A stretch of DNA of 37,935 nt from RGIG4140 sp045638265 (GCA_045638265.1 JAZUBA010000034.1:1-37935); one strand, 5' to 3'. Counted from the stretch's first letter, positions 7,343 to 16,052 are shown. Program-made: numbers and translations. Notes: generated by a model not told the origin, from the sequence alone.

Positions 7343-7500
7343 GACCATAAGACAATAAAATTAGATGTCCAACAAATATCTGCTTGGTTTTCTGGGTGTG
7401 AAGTTTTTGGATATATTCAGAAAAATAAGATTAATAAATCATGTTGGTACATTAAAAAATTGTCTCTTGTAAAAATTATAATAAAAAGGAGAATATAATA

Positions 7501-8412
7501 ATGTGGGTTATTGGAGTTGTAGTGCTTTTGATAGTTGTTTTGCTTATGAAAGGCATTGTTATTGTTCGTCAAGGATACGAATACACTGTTGAAAGTTTTG
7601 GTAAATATCAACGTACATTACGTCCTGGTTTAAGCTTTATTACACCGTTTGTTGAAACTATTGGTGCAAAAATGAGTAAAATGGAACAGGTTTTGGATGT
7701 TCCTTCACAAGACGTGATTACAAAAGATAACGCTAGTGTTCGTGTTGATGGGGTTTTGTTCTATCAAATTCAAGATGCTGTTTCAGCAGCATATCAAGTC
7801 GGTAATTTGCATATTGCCATGATTAATTTGGTTACAACAAACGTTCGTACGGTTATCGGTAGTATGGAAATGGATGAATTGTTGTCGCAACGTAGTGTTA
7901 TTAATCAACGCTTGTTGGATGTTATTGATGAAGCCACAATGCCTTGGGGTGTAAAAGTAACTCGTGTTGAAATTAAAGATATTACACCACCACGCGATTT
8001 GGTTGATGCAATGGCTCGTCAAATGAAAGCAGAACGTGAAAAACGTGCTAACATTTTAGATGCTGAAGGTTTCCGTCAAGCTGAAATTTTGAAAGCAGAA
8101 GGTGAAAAACAAGCTGCTATTTTGGATGCTGAAGGTAAACGTGAAGCTGCTTTCCGTGAAGCTGAAGCACGTGAACGTATGGCAGAAGCTGAAGCTAATG
8201 CAACAAAAATGGTTTCTGATGCTATTGCCAATGGTAATTTGCAAGCTATTAACTATTTCTTGGGTCAAAAATATATTGAAGCATTACACGGTATTGTAAC
8301 TTCGCCAAACCAAAAATTGTTAATGTTGCCTATTGATACAGCTAATGTAATGGGTTCTGTTGCAGGTATTGCTGAAATTGCCAAAGATGTTTTTGGAAAA
8401 AAGGAAGGGTAA
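7501..8412 (+). CDS. SPFH/band 7 (stomatin-like, QmcA-type) membrane protein
   Basis: 303 residues. A single N-terminal hydrophobic segment (about 3-20) is followed by the SPFH domain (about 21-190), with RQGYEYTVESFGKY, RPGLSFITPFV and the EIKDITPPRDLVDAMARQMKAE signature. A long Ala/Glu coiled coil follows (about 175-245), then a short C-terminal segment. Such proteins form large ring or cage oligomers on the membrane and organise microdomains or assist membrane proteases. An NfeD-like gene starts 4 nt later, the standard partner. A strong AAGGAG ribosome-binding site supports the start. A truncated paralogue lies just upstream. Confidence 0.95.
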   Translation: MWVIGVVVLLIVVLLMKGIVIVRQGYEYTVESFGKYQRTLRPGLSFITPFVETIGAKMSKMEQVLDVPSQDVITKDNASVRVDGVLFYQIQDAVSAAYQVGNLHIAMINLVTTNVRTVIGSMEMDELLSQRSVINQRLLDVIDEATMPWGVKVTRVEIKDITPPRDLVDAMARQMKAEREKRANILDAEGFRQAEILKAEGEKQAAILDAEGKREAAFREAEARERMAEAEANATKMVSDAIANGNLQAINYFLGQKYIEALHGIVTSPNQKLLMLPIDTANVMGSVAGIAEIAKDVFGKKEG

Positions 8413-8416
8413 TTAA

Positions 8417-8860
8417 ATGACTTATGTTGAATGGTCAGTTTTGGGCACGCTTTTGCTATTATTAGAATTGTTTGTGCCAGGTGTTTATTTGCTTTGGTTT
8501 GGTATTGCTGGATTGATTGTTGGCGGTATAACTTATGCATTTGAGTTGTCATTATTTTGGCAGTGGGCTTGCTTCGCAGGGTTGTCTGTTGTAACAACAA
8601 TTGTTGGCTTTTATATTTATAAAAAAGTTATAAAACGTTCAAAATCCGAATATCCGCATTTGAATGATTTGGCTTCTCAATATTTGGGAAAAACAGTTGA
8701 ATTGATTGCCGATGTAGTCAATGGTGAGACAAAAGTTAAGGTTGCCGATTCGGTCTGGATTGCCTCTTGTAAAGAAGATTTAAAAGCAGGTGATATTGCT
8801 CGGGTTGTCGGTGTTGCCAAAAATGGTGTTATATTGATTATTCAGTCAATTAAAAAGTAA
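8417..8860 (+). CDS. NfeD-like membrane protein, partner of the SPFH protein
   Basis: A 147-residue short NfeD family protein (YbbK type). Two or three hydrophobic segments fill residues 8-75, with the typical LLLLELFVPGVYLLWFGIAG start. The C-terminal ~65 residues form the OB-fold domain (LGKTVELIADVVNGETKVKV, then DSVWIASC). It has no protease domain. It is co-transcribed with the SPFH gene, with its ribosome-binding site in the end of that gene. SPFH-NfeD pairs work together at the membrane; the exact substrate here is unknown. A strong terminator follows. Confidence 0.93.
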   Translation: MTYVEWSVLGTLLLLLELFVPGVYLLWFGIAGLIVGGITYAFELSLFWQWACFAGLSVVTTIVGFYIYKKVIKRSKSEYPHLNDLASQYLGKTVELIADVVNGETKVKVADSVWIASCKEDLKAGDIARVVGVAKNGVILIIQSIKK

Positions 8861-8878
8861 AATCCTAATTTGAAAAAG

Positions 8879-8907
8879 ACGCTCTGTTTTGGCAGAGCGT
8901 TTTTTTT
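8879..8907 (+). terminator. Terminator of the SPFH-NfeD operon
   Basis: A perfect 8-bp GC-rich stem (ACGCTCTG 8879-8886 with 8893-8900), 6-nt loop and eight Ts. Confidence 0.95.
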
Positions 8908-8995
8908 GTAGCCTAAAAATGAATCGTGAAATTTAATCTGCGGGTGTTTGTTGAATTCAAAAAAATGACTGAAATATGACAAATGATAAAATCTG

Positions 8996-9024
8996 TTGCA
9001 AAAAATATAAAAGCGTGCTATATT
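8996..9024 (+). promoter_or_regulatory. Promoter of fabG
   Basis: TTGCAA (8996-9001), 17 bp, TATATT (9019-9024), with the start codon about 30 nt further on. Confidence 0.75.
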
Positions 9025-9055
9025 ACCACTCGTTCAATCATTAAAAGGAGAAAAA

Positions 9056-9793
9056 ATGTTTGATTTAACAGGAAAAACAGCTTTGATTACCGGTGCTACG
9101 GGTGGTATTGGTCGTCAAATTGCAAAAAAAATGCACGAACAAGGTGCAACTTTGGCCTTAACAGATATGAATATGGATACATTGAAAGCATTTCAAGCTG
9201 AATTAGGCGATAGAGTTTATGTATACAGTGCAAACTTAACAGATTCAGAAAGTTTGAATAATTTGGTTAAACAAGCTGAAGCTGATATGGGTCGCATTGA
9301 TATTTTAGTAAATAATGCCGGTATTACAAAAGACGGTTTGGCTATGCGTATGACCGATGATCAATGGCAAGCCGTTTTAAATATTAACTTGACTGCCGGT
9401 TTTAAATTGGCTCGTGCCGTTATTCCGGGTATGATGAAACGTCGTTTCGGTCGAGTTATCGGTATGGCATCTATTGTCGGTGTTATGGGTAATGCCGGAC
9501 AAGCCAATTATTCTGCTTCAAAAGCAGGTTTAATTGCCATGAGTAAATGTATGGCTCAGGAATTAGCCTCTCGTGGTATTACATTCAACTGCGTTGCTCC
9601 GGGATTTATTAAAACACCGATGACAGATGCGTTGACTGATGAAGTACGTGCTCAATTATTAAAAGACGTTCCGATGGGACGTTTGGGCACGGCAGAAGAT
9701 ATTGCCAATACAGTTGTCTTTTTAGCCAGTGATGAAGCGGGCTATATTACAGGACAAACTATCCATGTAAATGGTGGTATGGCAATGATTTAG
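9056..9793 (+). CDS. fabG: 3-oxoacyl-[acyl-carrier-protein] reductase
   Basis: A 245-residue short-chain dehydrogenase of normal FabG length. It reduces 3-oxoacyl-ACP with NADPH in the elongation cycle of type II fatty-acid synthesis. The Rossmann motif is TGATGGIG (residues ~14-21), NNAG follows near residue 86, and the catalytic Tyr and Lys are in NYSASK with the Ser upstream in the MASIVG region. The C-terminal GQTIHVNGGMAM is typical of FabG. AAGGAG lies before the start. acpP and fabF follow in the classical order, each after its own non-coding gap. Confidence 0.95.
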   Translation: MFDLTGKTALITGATGGIGRQIAKKMHEQGATLALTDMNMDTLKAFQAELGDRVYVYSANLTDSESLNNLVKQAEADMGRIDILVNNAGITKDGLAMRMTDDQWQAVLNINLTAGFKLARAVIPGMMKRRFGRVIGMASIVGVMGNAGQANYSASKAGLIAMSKCMAQELASRGITFNCVAPGFIKTPMTDALTDEVRAQLLKDVPMGRLGTAEDIANTVVFLASDEAGYITGQTIHVNGGMAMI

Positions 9794-9812
9794 AGTGCTT
9801 TTTGAAAAAAAA

Positions 9813-9921
9813 TCAAACAATAACTGTTTGAAAAATATAAAAAAGTGCTAAAAGTCAAAAAAAGTACTAGACGAAACAAAAAAAATGTGTTAAAAACAAT
9901 TGATTTCGTCTTTTACAAGAC
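9813..9921 (+). promoter_or_regulatory. Structured fabG-acpP gap
   Basis: TCAAACA/TGTTTGA (9813-9819 with 9825-9831) makes a hairpin after fabG, without a T tail on the plus strand. Nearer acpP, GACGAAA (9870-9876) can pair with TTTCGTC (9904-9910), or GTCTT with AAGAC (9908-9912 with 9917-9921). These two overlap and exclude each other. They may shape the acpP leader. No convincing promoter was found here. Confidence 0.3.
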
Positions 9922-9955
9922 AAAATTTGTTTAATAATAGAAAAAGGAATTTAAA

Positions 9956-10189
9956 ATGAGTAATGTTTCAGAACGTGTTAAAAAAATTGTTGTTGAACAC
10001 TTAGGTGTTGAAGAAGCAAAAGTTGTTGATGGCGCAAGTTTCATTGACGATTTGGGTGCTGACAGCTTGGACACAGTTGAATTAGTTATGGCATTTGAAG
10101 AAGAATTCGGTTGTTCTATTCCTGATGATGCAGCTGAAAAAATTCGTACAGTTCAAGATGCTGTTGATTTCATTGAAAAACAAATGTAA
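9956..10189 (+). CDS. acpP: Acyl carrier protein
   Basis: A 77-residue, strongly acidic ACP. S37 in GADSLDTVEL is the phosphopantetheine attachment site. It carries growing acyl chains between the fatty-acid enzymes and supplies acyl groups to phospholipid and lipid A synthesis. It lies between fabG and fabF and is followed by its own strong terminator. That layout suits high independent expression of this abundant protein. A 160-nt gap with alternative hairpins precedes it. Confidence 0.98.
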   Translation: MSNVSERVKKIVVEHLGVEEAKVVDGASFIDDLGADSLDTVELVMAFEEEFGCSIPDDAAEKIRTVQDAVDFIEKQM

Positions 10190-10209
10190 TTTTCAAATGA
10201 TATAATTGT

Positions 10210-10248
10210 AGGACGTCCCTTAAAACATCAATGCGGACGTCCTTTTTT
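10210..10248 (+). terminator. Terminator of acpP
   Basis: A 9-bp stem (AGGACGTCC 10210-10218 with GGACGTCCT 10235-10243), 16-nt loop and a run of six Ts. Each arm also contains the palindrome GGACGTCC. fabF could be reached by read-through. Confidence 0.93.
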
Positions 10249-10275
10249 ATCCATATAAAATAAAGGGAAAAAAGG

Positions 10276-11529
10276 ATGACAAGAAGAGTTGTTGTAACAG
10301 GAATGGGTATATTAAGTCCGTTGGGTCGTGGTGTTGATACCAACTGGGATAAACTTACGAAAGGTATATCCGGAATTAAACCGATTAAATCTTTTGATAC
10401 AGAAAATTTTACGGCAAAAATTGCCGGACAAATTCCATTAGGTGATGAACCGGATGCTTTTATTCCGGATTCTGTTATGTCTCCTAAAGAACAACGCCAT
10501 GTTGATCCCTTTATTTTATATGGATTAACGGCAGCAACAGATGCTGTTGAAGATTCGGGATATATTCCTCAAACAGAAGAAGAAATGGAAAGAGCTGGTG
10601 TTTTAATCGGTTCAGGTATCGGTGGTTTACAAGCCATTGAAGCTGGTGCAATTTTGATTAAAGAACATGGCCCACGTCGTGTTTCTCCATTCTTTATTCC
10701 ATCTGCCTTAATTAATTTGATTTCAGGTCATGTATCTATTAAATATGGCTTTAAAGGTCCAAATCATGCTGTTGTAACAGCTTGTGCCACAGGAACACAT
10801 GCTATTGGTGATGCAGCTCGTATTATTAGAAACAATGAAGCCGATGTTATGATTGCCGGTGGAGCTGAAGCTGCTATTTCTCCGTTAGGAATTGCAGGAT
10901 TCGCACAAGCAAAAGCTTTGTCAACACATTACAATGATAATCCGACAGCAGCTTCTCGTCCTTGGGATACAGGTCGTGATGGTTTTGTGATGGGTGAAGG
11001 TTCAGGTGTTGTTGTCTTAGAAGAATATGAACACGCTAAAAAACGTGGTGCTAAAATTTATGCAGAAGTTGTCGGTTATGCAATGACAGGTGATGCTCAC
11101 CATATTACAGCACCGGGCGGAAACGGGGGTTTGCGTGCCATGAAAGGAGCTTTGAAATCAGCAGGATTGAATCCGGAAGATATTGATTATATTAATGCGC
11201 ATGGTACATCAACACCGTTGGGTGATATGGTTGAATTTAATGCCGTTAAAGAAGTTTTTGGTATGGACTCAAAAGTTTCTATGTCTTCAACAAAATCTTG
11301 TGTCGGACATTTATTAGGTGCAGCCGGAGCCGTTGAAGCCATTTATTCCATTAAAGCTATGCAAACAGGCATTTTACCGCCGACAATTAATTTGGAAAAT
11401 CCGGAAGAAGCTACCAAAGGCTTTGATTTGGTTCCAAACGTTGCTAAAGAAAAAGAAGTTAAATATGCTTTATCTAACTCTTTTGGTTTTGGCGGTACAA
11501 ACGGTACACTCATTTTTAAAAAGATATAG
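10276..11529 (+). CDS. fabF: 3-oxoacyl-[acyl-carrier-protein] synthase II
   Basis: A 417-residue condensing enzyme that extends acyl-ACP with malonyl-ACP. Active-site Cys is C170 in VTACATGTHAIG. The two catalytic His lie in NAHGTSTPLGD and SCVGHLLGAAG, and the Gly-rich NSFGFGGTNGTL closes the protein. Length and start (TRRVVVTGMGILSPLG) match FabF, not FabB. A terminator separates it from acpP, but mltG follows after 6 nt, so fabF and mltG are probably co-transcribed. Confidence 0.96.
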   Translation: MTRRVVVTGMGILSPLGRGVDTNWDKLTKGISGIKPIKSFDTENFTAKIAGQIPLGDEPDAFIPDSVMSPKEQRHVDPFILYGLTAATDAVEDSGYIPQTEEEMERAGVLIGSGIGGLQAIEAGAILIKEHGPRRVSPFFIPSALINLISGHVSIKYGFKGPNHAVVTACATGTHAIGDAARIIRNNEADVMIAGGAEAAISPLGIAGFAQAKALSTHYNDNPTAASRPWDTGRDGFVMGEGSGVVVLEEYEHAKKRGAKIYAEVVGYAMTGDAHHITAPGGNGGLRAMKGALKSAGLNPEDIDYINAHGTSTPLGDMVEFNAVKEVFGMDSKVSMSSTKSCVGHLLGAAGAVEAIYSIKAMQTGILPPTINLENPEEATKGFDLVPNVAKEKEVKYALSNSFGFGGTNGTLIFKKI

Positions 11530-11535
11530 GTTAAA

Positions 11536-12528
11536 ATGCGGCGGTATATTGTCGTTTATTTTGTGATTGTATTTTTACTTGTCTCCGTTATTGGTGGAAG
11601 TGTATTCACAACATATTCGCAATTTACCGCCGAAGGTCCTTTATTGGAACAAAAAGAAGTATATATTCCTAAAGGAAAAGGCTTAAAGCAGATAGCCAGA
11701 CTGTTGAAACGTGAAGGCGTTATTTACAGTCCGGCTGTTTTTCTTTTGGGTGTTCGTGCATCGGGGAACGAAAATAAAATAAAAGCAGGCGAATATGCTT
11801 TTCCTAAAGGTGCGAGCAGTAAAATGGTTATGTTGATATTAGCCAGCGGACAAACATATATTCGTAAATTTAAAGTTCCTGAAGGATTAAGTTCTTATCA
11901 AATCGTTGCTTTAATGAATGATGCAAAAGGATTGGTTGGTGATGTTTCAGATATGCCGAAGGACGGAACATTATTGCCGGATACCTACCATTATAGTTAT
12001 GGTGATACCAAAGAGCAAATGATTGTGCGTATGAAAAACGCTATGAATCGCACATTGACGGAGTTATGGGAAAAAAGAGCAGAAAATTTACCGATTAAAA
12101 CACCCAAAGAGGCGGTTATATTGGCTTCTGTCGTAGAAAAAGAAACGTCTTTAAAAAAAGAAAGAGCGTTGATTGCATCTGCTTTTGTTAATCGCTTGAA
12201 TAAAGGGATGAAGTTACAATCTGATCCGACTGTCATTTACGCTTTGACAGATGGACGATATGATTTAAAACGTTCTTTAACGTATAAAGATTTAAAAGTT
12301 GCCAATCCGTATAATACATATTATATTAAAGCATTACCGAAAGGACCGATTTCAAATCCCGGTAAAGCAACAATAGAAGCTGTTTTGCATCCGGCAGATA
12401 CAAATTATTTATATTTTGTAGCCGATGGAACAGGCGGACACGCTTTTGCCCCTACTTATGAAGAACATCAAAAAAATGTTCAAAATTGGCGTGCTGTTCG
12501 TAAAGCTAAAAAGAAAAAAGAAAAATAA
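11536..12528 (+). CDS. mltG: Endolytic murein transglycosylase MltG
   Basis: A 330-residue YceG/MltG protein. A single N-terminal membrane anchor (about residues 4-24) puts the rest in the periplasm. A LysM-like subdomain (KGKGLKQIARLLKREGVI) precedes the catalytic domain. The catalytic Glu is E201 in ASVVEKETS, followed by the conserved LQSDPTVIYAL and PYNTY segments. It cuts nascent glycan strands and is thought to end chain growth. The fabF-mltG adjacency is common in alphaproteobacteria. The C-terminal tail is very Lys-rich. Confidence 0.95.
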   Translation: MRRYIVVYFVIVFLLVSVIGGSVFTTYSQFTAEGPLLEQKEVYIPKGKGLKQIARLLKREGVIYSPAVFLLGVRASGNENKIKAGEYAFPKGASSKMVMLILASGQTYIRKFKVPEGLSSYQIVALMNDAKGLVGDVSDMPKDGTLLPDTYHYSYGDTKEQMIVRMKNAMNRTLTELWEKRAENLPIKTPKEAVILASVVEKETSLKKERALIASAFVNRLNKGMKLQSDPTVIYALTDGRYDLKRSLTYKDLKVANPYNTYYIKALPKGPISNPGKATIEAVLHPADTNYLYFVADGTGGHAFAPTYEEHQKNVQNWRAVRKAKKKKEK

Positions 12529-12572
12529 AATTAATTTATTGCGAATATACAGTTTGAAAACGGATAAAATAC

Positions 12573-12601
12573 TTGATTTTTTCAAGGCTATGGCATAAAA
12601 T
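12573..12601 (+). promoter_or_regulatory. Promoter candidate of mnmG
   Basis: TTGATT (12573-12578), 17 bp, TAAAAT (12596-12601), 25 nt before the start codon. The -10 is moderate. Confidence 0.5.
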
Positions 12602-12625
12602 GTTCACAAAGAAAGGAAATCAAAA

Positions 12626-14473
12626 ATGACAATGTCTTCTTATGACGTAATCGTTATTGGCGGCGGTCATGCCGGTTGTGAGGCTTGTGCCGCGGCTGCT
12701 CGTGTTGGTGCTCAAACGTTGTTAATTACACACCATATTAATACTATTGCTGATATGTCTTGCAATCCTGCTATCGGTGGATTGGGTAAAGGAACTCTTG
12801 TGCGTGAAATTGATGCATTAGACGGATTAATGGCACGTGTCATTGATGCAACAGGTATACAATTCCGTATGCTTAATCAATCCAAAGGTCCTGCGGTTCA
12901 AGGTCCTCGTGCGCAAGCTGATAAAGAAAAATACAGTGCCTATATGCAGGAGATTTTGAAAAATTATCCGAATTTAACCTTAATGGAAGCATCGGCAGAT
13001 GATATTTTATGCGAAAATGCTCGTGTAACAGGAGTTGTTGCTAATGGTCAAATTATCAGAGCTCGATGTGTTATTGTTACAACGGGTACTTTTTTAAATG
13101 GTTTAATGCATATCGGAACGGAAAAAACAATTGGTGGACGGTATGGCGAACCATCTTCAACAGGTATTACGCCAGCTTTGCGACGTATGGGTTTTACGGT
13201 TGGACGCTTAAAAACAGGAACCCCGGCCAGATTGGATAAAAATACGATTAATTGGGATGTTTGTACGGAACAAAAGGGAGATATGCCACCTCAACCATTT
13301 TCTTTTATGACAAAAGAATTTGCTCCAAAACAAGTTTCTTGTTATATCACACATACAACACCTGAAACACATAAAATTATTATGGATAATATTGATAGGG
13401 CACCGTTGTATAGTGGACAGATTAATTCTATTGGCCCCCGATATTGTCCAAGTATTGAAGATAAATTAGTTCGTTTTGCCGGTCGTGATTCGCATCATAT
13501 CTTTTTAGAACCTGAAACGAGAGACGGTGTTTCCATTTATCCGAACGGTATTTCAACATCGGTACCAAAAGATGTTCAGGAAGCTTTTTTGCGTTCAATT
13601 CCAGGGCTGGAAAATGTCAAAATTTTACGTTATGCGTATGCTATTGAATATGATTATGTTGATCCGCGAGAATTAAAACGGACTCTTGAAACAAAAAAAG
13701 TAAATGGTTTATATTTGGCAGGTCAAATTAATGGTACAACAGGATATGAAGAAGCCGGCGGGCAGGGACTTGTTGCCGGTGTCAATGCCGGATTAAAAGC
13801 AACCGATTCGGAAAAAACACTTGTCTTTGACAGAGCAGACAGTTATCTCGGGGTGATGATTGATGATATTACAACACAAGGCGTTGATGAACCATACCGA
13901 TTATTTACTTCTCGTGCAGAATATCGGTTGAGTATTCGGGCAGATAATGCTGATTTGCGTTTGACACCCAAAGGAATTGAAGTTGGTTGTGTTCAATATG
14001 AACGGGCTCAGGCGTATTATGCTAAAAGAAATGAATTAAATGAAGCGCGTCAACATATTGCAGGATTGGCTTTAACACCAAAACAATTAAATGCTTTGGG
14101 TTTTCCAGTTAATGCAGATGGTCAAAAACGAACACCGTACGATATGCTGTCTTATCCCAAAGTAACGTGGGATGATTTGGTTCGGGCGTGGCCTACATTA
14201 GGTAAATATTCAAAAGAAGTTGCCAATCAATTGGAAATTGAAGGGCGTTATCATGGTTATTTAACACGTCAACAGTTGGATATTGATGCATTCAGAAAAG
14301 ATGAAGGGTTACATATTCCGGAAAAAATTGATTATTCGCTTATTGGTGGGTTGTCTAACGAAATGGTAGGAAGATTAAATCATGCCCGCCCGGAAACAAT
14401 TGGAGCAATGATGCGTTTGCGGGGCATTACACCGGCAGCAGTTACGGCTGTGATTGCGTATTTGAAAAAATAG
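12626..14473 (+). CDS. mnmG: tRNA uridine-5-carboxymethylaminomethyl modification enzyme MnmG
   Basis: 615 residues, full length for MnmG (GidA). With MnmE it adds the (carboxymethyl)aminomethyl group to the wobble U34 of several tRNAs, using FAD and methylene-THF. The FAD-binding motif is GGGHAGCEA near residue 13. CNPAIGGLGKG and GRYGEPSSTGI are family signatures, and GTPARL, the YDYVDPREL region and GGQGLVAG (second FAD contact) follow. The helical C-terminal domain ends in RLRGITPAAVTAVIAYLKK. Two in-frame Mets (12626 and 12632) are possible, with AAGGAAA upstream favouring the first. The neighbours usual in many genomes (mnmE, rsmG, parAB) are absent here. Confidence 0.97.
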   Translation: MTMSSYDVIVIGGGHAGCEACAAAARVGAQTLLITHHINTIADMSCNPAIGGLGKGTLVREIDALDGLMARVIDATGIQFRMLNQSKGPAVQGPRAQADKEKYSAYMQEILKNYPNLTLMEASADDILCENARVTGVVANGQIIRARCVIVTTGTFLNGLMHIGTEKTIGGRYGEPSSTGITPALRRMGFTVGRLKTGTPARLDKNTINWDVCTEQKGDMPPQPFSFMTKEFAPKQVSCYITHTTPETHKIIMDNIDRAPLYSGQINSIGPRYCPSIEDKLVRFAGRDSHHIFLEPETRDGVSIYPNGISTSVPKDVQEAFLRSIPGLENVKILRYAYAIEYDYVDPRELKRTLETKKVNGLYLAGQINGTTGYEEAGGQGLVAGVNAGLKATDSEKTLVFDRADSYLGVMIDDITTQGVDEPYRLFTSRAEYRLSIRADNADLRLTPKGIEVGCVQYERAQAYYAKRNELNEARQHIAGLALTPKQLNALGFPVNADGQKRTPYDMLSYPKVTWDDLVRAWPTLGKYSKEVANQLEIEGRYHGYLTRQQLDIDAFRKDEGLHIPEKIDYSLIGGLSNEMVGRLNHARPETIGAMMRLRGITPAAVTAVIAYLKK

Positions 14474-14586
14474 TGTTCTTTATTAAAAGATACCTGTTCA
14501 TCATTTTGAGATTTTCATTTTTTTGAGTTTTACAGGTTATATTGAAGAATAAAGAATTGTTATATGACAGAATAAATTTAAAGATA

Positions 14587-14614
14587 AAACGAATCGTCAA
14601 CGATTCGTTTTTTT
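14587..14614 (+). terminator. Terminator of mnmG
   Basis: AAACGAATCG (14587-14596) pairs with CGATTCGTTT (14601-14610), and a run of Ts to 14614 follows. It lies about 115 nt after the mnmG stop. Confidence 0.85.
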
Positions 14615-14689
14615 GCTAGATATTGTTATTGTAAGTATTTGTTTAATAAATAATTTTCAAAGATAAATGATTCGTTTTTTTTAGATTTT

Positions 14690-14721
14690 GACAGGTACAT
14701 AGAACTATACCTGTCTTTTTT
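14690..14721 (+). terminator. Left-arm intrinsic terminator
   Basis: GACAGGTA/TACCTGTC stem, 10-nt loop and six Ts. It reads in the mnmG direction, as a second terminator. Confidence 0.75.
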
Positions 14722-14976
14722 GTGGATATATACTGTTAATATTTTAGTAATAAAGCGGGTGAATTTAAACGTACCTTTATGTGCAACGCAAACACTTTCG
14801 TATCAAACACGTCAAAAATTTTGACATTGTCAACTTTATTTTCTTTTTAAATCAACAACTAAATAAGTAAAAATAACTGTAAAAAGAAAGTTTTGACAAA
14901 GTAAAAAAAAATGTTGATTTAATCGTACGTTTAAATTCACCCACTTTGTTACTAAAATATTAACAGTATATACCAC

Positions 14977-15009
14977 AAAAAAAGACAGATATAGTTCAAT
15001 ATATCTGTC
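14977..15009 (-). terminator. Right-arm intrinsic terminator (end of Stealth gene)
   Basis: On the minus strand: GACAGATA/TATCTGTC stem followed by seven Ts. It lies 36 nt beyond the stop of the gene at 15045 and mirrors the left-arm terminator. Confidence 0.8.
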
Positions 15010-15044
15010 AAAATCTAAAAAAACGAATCAGGTATTTTGAAAAA

Positions 15045-16052
15045 TCACTTTTCAAACAAAGACTTATTTGGATATAATCTATTCAAAATCCGAATCGTCA
15101 AATCAATTTCCCGATTCGTTTTTCCTTCAAAATCATTCAAACAAAACAAACACGGTTCTTCTTCAATCAAGCTTCCAAAGTTGCGTGAAATCAAAGAATA
15201 AGCAGATTTACATGAATCCGGAAAATGAAGACTGTCATCTTTACCGTATATTTCATTTCTATTTTTCATACGGTCTAATAATTCAACAATTACCCGATTT
15301 ATATCCGTCGGTTGACGAAATTTTGAGTAAGTTGTTTGTTCAAATTCTTCCGAATATTCAGAAATCGCATCTAAAAAATAAGATTTACGATATGCTTGCA
15401 TATTATGTGATGGCGTAATAACAAAATCTAACGGATATTTTTTTTGTACCAATTCATGTGCTTTTTTGATTTGAGCCAACCACAAATTAACATCGTACGT
15501 CCGCTTTTTGTATCGTGCAAAAACAATGGGATTTCTGTTTTTATTGAAGAAAAAACTTTTCTCTAACGGTACACGCACGTAATAATCATCATTGGCATAT
15601 AAAAAATGTTCCGCTAAATGAGGTATATACGGCAAACGAGCCTCCAAAGCACCCGAATTAAAAACCGGTAACGCCTCTTTTGGAAAAATATCTTTATGAT
15701 CAACAAGTTTGATTTTGGGATGATTAACATTCAACCAACTTGGTACTTGTCCATCTGTTACAATATGAATATAACGAATCCAGGGTAAATTTTTTTCAAC
15801 AGAACGTAAAGAATATTTTAATTCGTCAAATTGACGAAATCGTGCTTGATGTGTACCGTTTTCGGGTAATTGTCCGTATTGACTTTGCCAATATTCTTTT
15901 TTTTCAATCCATGCTTTATCAGAACCATCAACCCAAAAATAAACCAAATCTACCGGATAATGGTAATAACGATAAGTCAAAAAACCGCCAATTAAAACAA
16001 TCAGAAAAACAAATAAAGTTACAACAATATAAATTTTATTTTTATTGGACAT
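15045..16052 (-). CDS. Stealth-family sugar-phosphate transferase, membrane-anchored
   Basis: About 335 residues from MSNKNK. An N-terminal membrane segment (residues ~8-28) is followed by Stealth conserved regions: CR1 (DLVYFWVDGSD), CR2 (LKYSLRSVEKNLPWIRYIHIVTDG with a later FLYANDDYYV), CR3 (ITPSHNMQAYRKS) and a CR4-like C terminus. Stealth proteins (related to GlcNAc-1-phosphotransferase) transfer hexose-1-phosphate in capsule or surface polysaccharides. The longer frame to 16091 is unlikely. The chosen ATG overlaps the end of the upstream glycosyltransferase by 11 nt, suggesting coupling. The stop codon lies inside a small hairpin (15036-15056). The membrane anchor is unusual for an enzyme using cytoplasmic donors; its topology is open. 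Confidence 0.88.
   Translation of the reverse strand: MSNKNKIYIVVTLFVFLIVLIGGFLTYRYYHYPVDLVYFWVDGSDKAWIEKKEYWQSQYGQLPENGTHQARFRQFDELKYSLRSVEKNLPWIRYIHIVTDGQVPSWLNVNHPKIKLVDHKDIFPKEALPVFNSGALEARLPYIPHLAEHFLYANDDYYVRVPLEKSFFFNKNRNPIVFARYKKRTYDVNLWLAQIKKAHELVQKKYPLDFVITPSHNMQAYRKSYFLDAISEYSEEFEQTTYSKFRQPTDINRVIVELLDRMKNRNEIYGKDDSLHFPDSCKSAYSLISRNFGSLIEEEPCLFCLNDFEGKTNREIDLTIRILNRLYPNKSLFEK

Larger units (their letters stand above)
14668..15030. repeat. 363-bp element with 106-bp inverted repeats (MITE-like)
   Basis: Left arm 14668-14774 and right arm 14925-15030 are inverted copies, about 92% identical by hand alignment (six substitutions, three single-base indels), around a 150-nt AT-rich centre with no gene. 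The outer ends read TGATTCG and the inner ends CGTAC. Each arm carries a hairpin with a T tail pointing inward (14690-14721 plus strand, 14977-15009 minus strand). In these hairpins a G-C pair in the left arm is an A-T pair in the right arm, so both sides changed together. The centre has further partial repeats, including TTAAATCAACA/TGTTGATTTAA (14847-14857 with 14912-14922). It could be a non-autonomous transposon or a duplicated convergent terminator. No target duplication is evident. Confidence 0.8.

Noticed and set aside
7334..7498. A 54-codon open frame filling the gap before the intact SPFH gene
   Set aside because: It has no ribosome-binding site, begins inside the promoter dyad, its 3' end covers the SPFH Shine-Dalgarno, and composition looks random. 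Probably chance in AT-rich DNA.
8265..8600. Minus-strand 111-codon frame opposite the SPFH/NfeD junction
   Set aside because: A shadow of two well-supported genes; no recognisable domain.
9813..9831. Hairpin after fabG considered as a terminator
   Set aside because: No T run follows on the plus strand. The T run lies on the minus side, where no gene ends, so termination is not supported.
14775..14924. Core of the palindromic element considered as a transposase remnant
   Set aside because: No open frame or recognisable transposase motif in either direction; only AT-rich sequence and short dyads.
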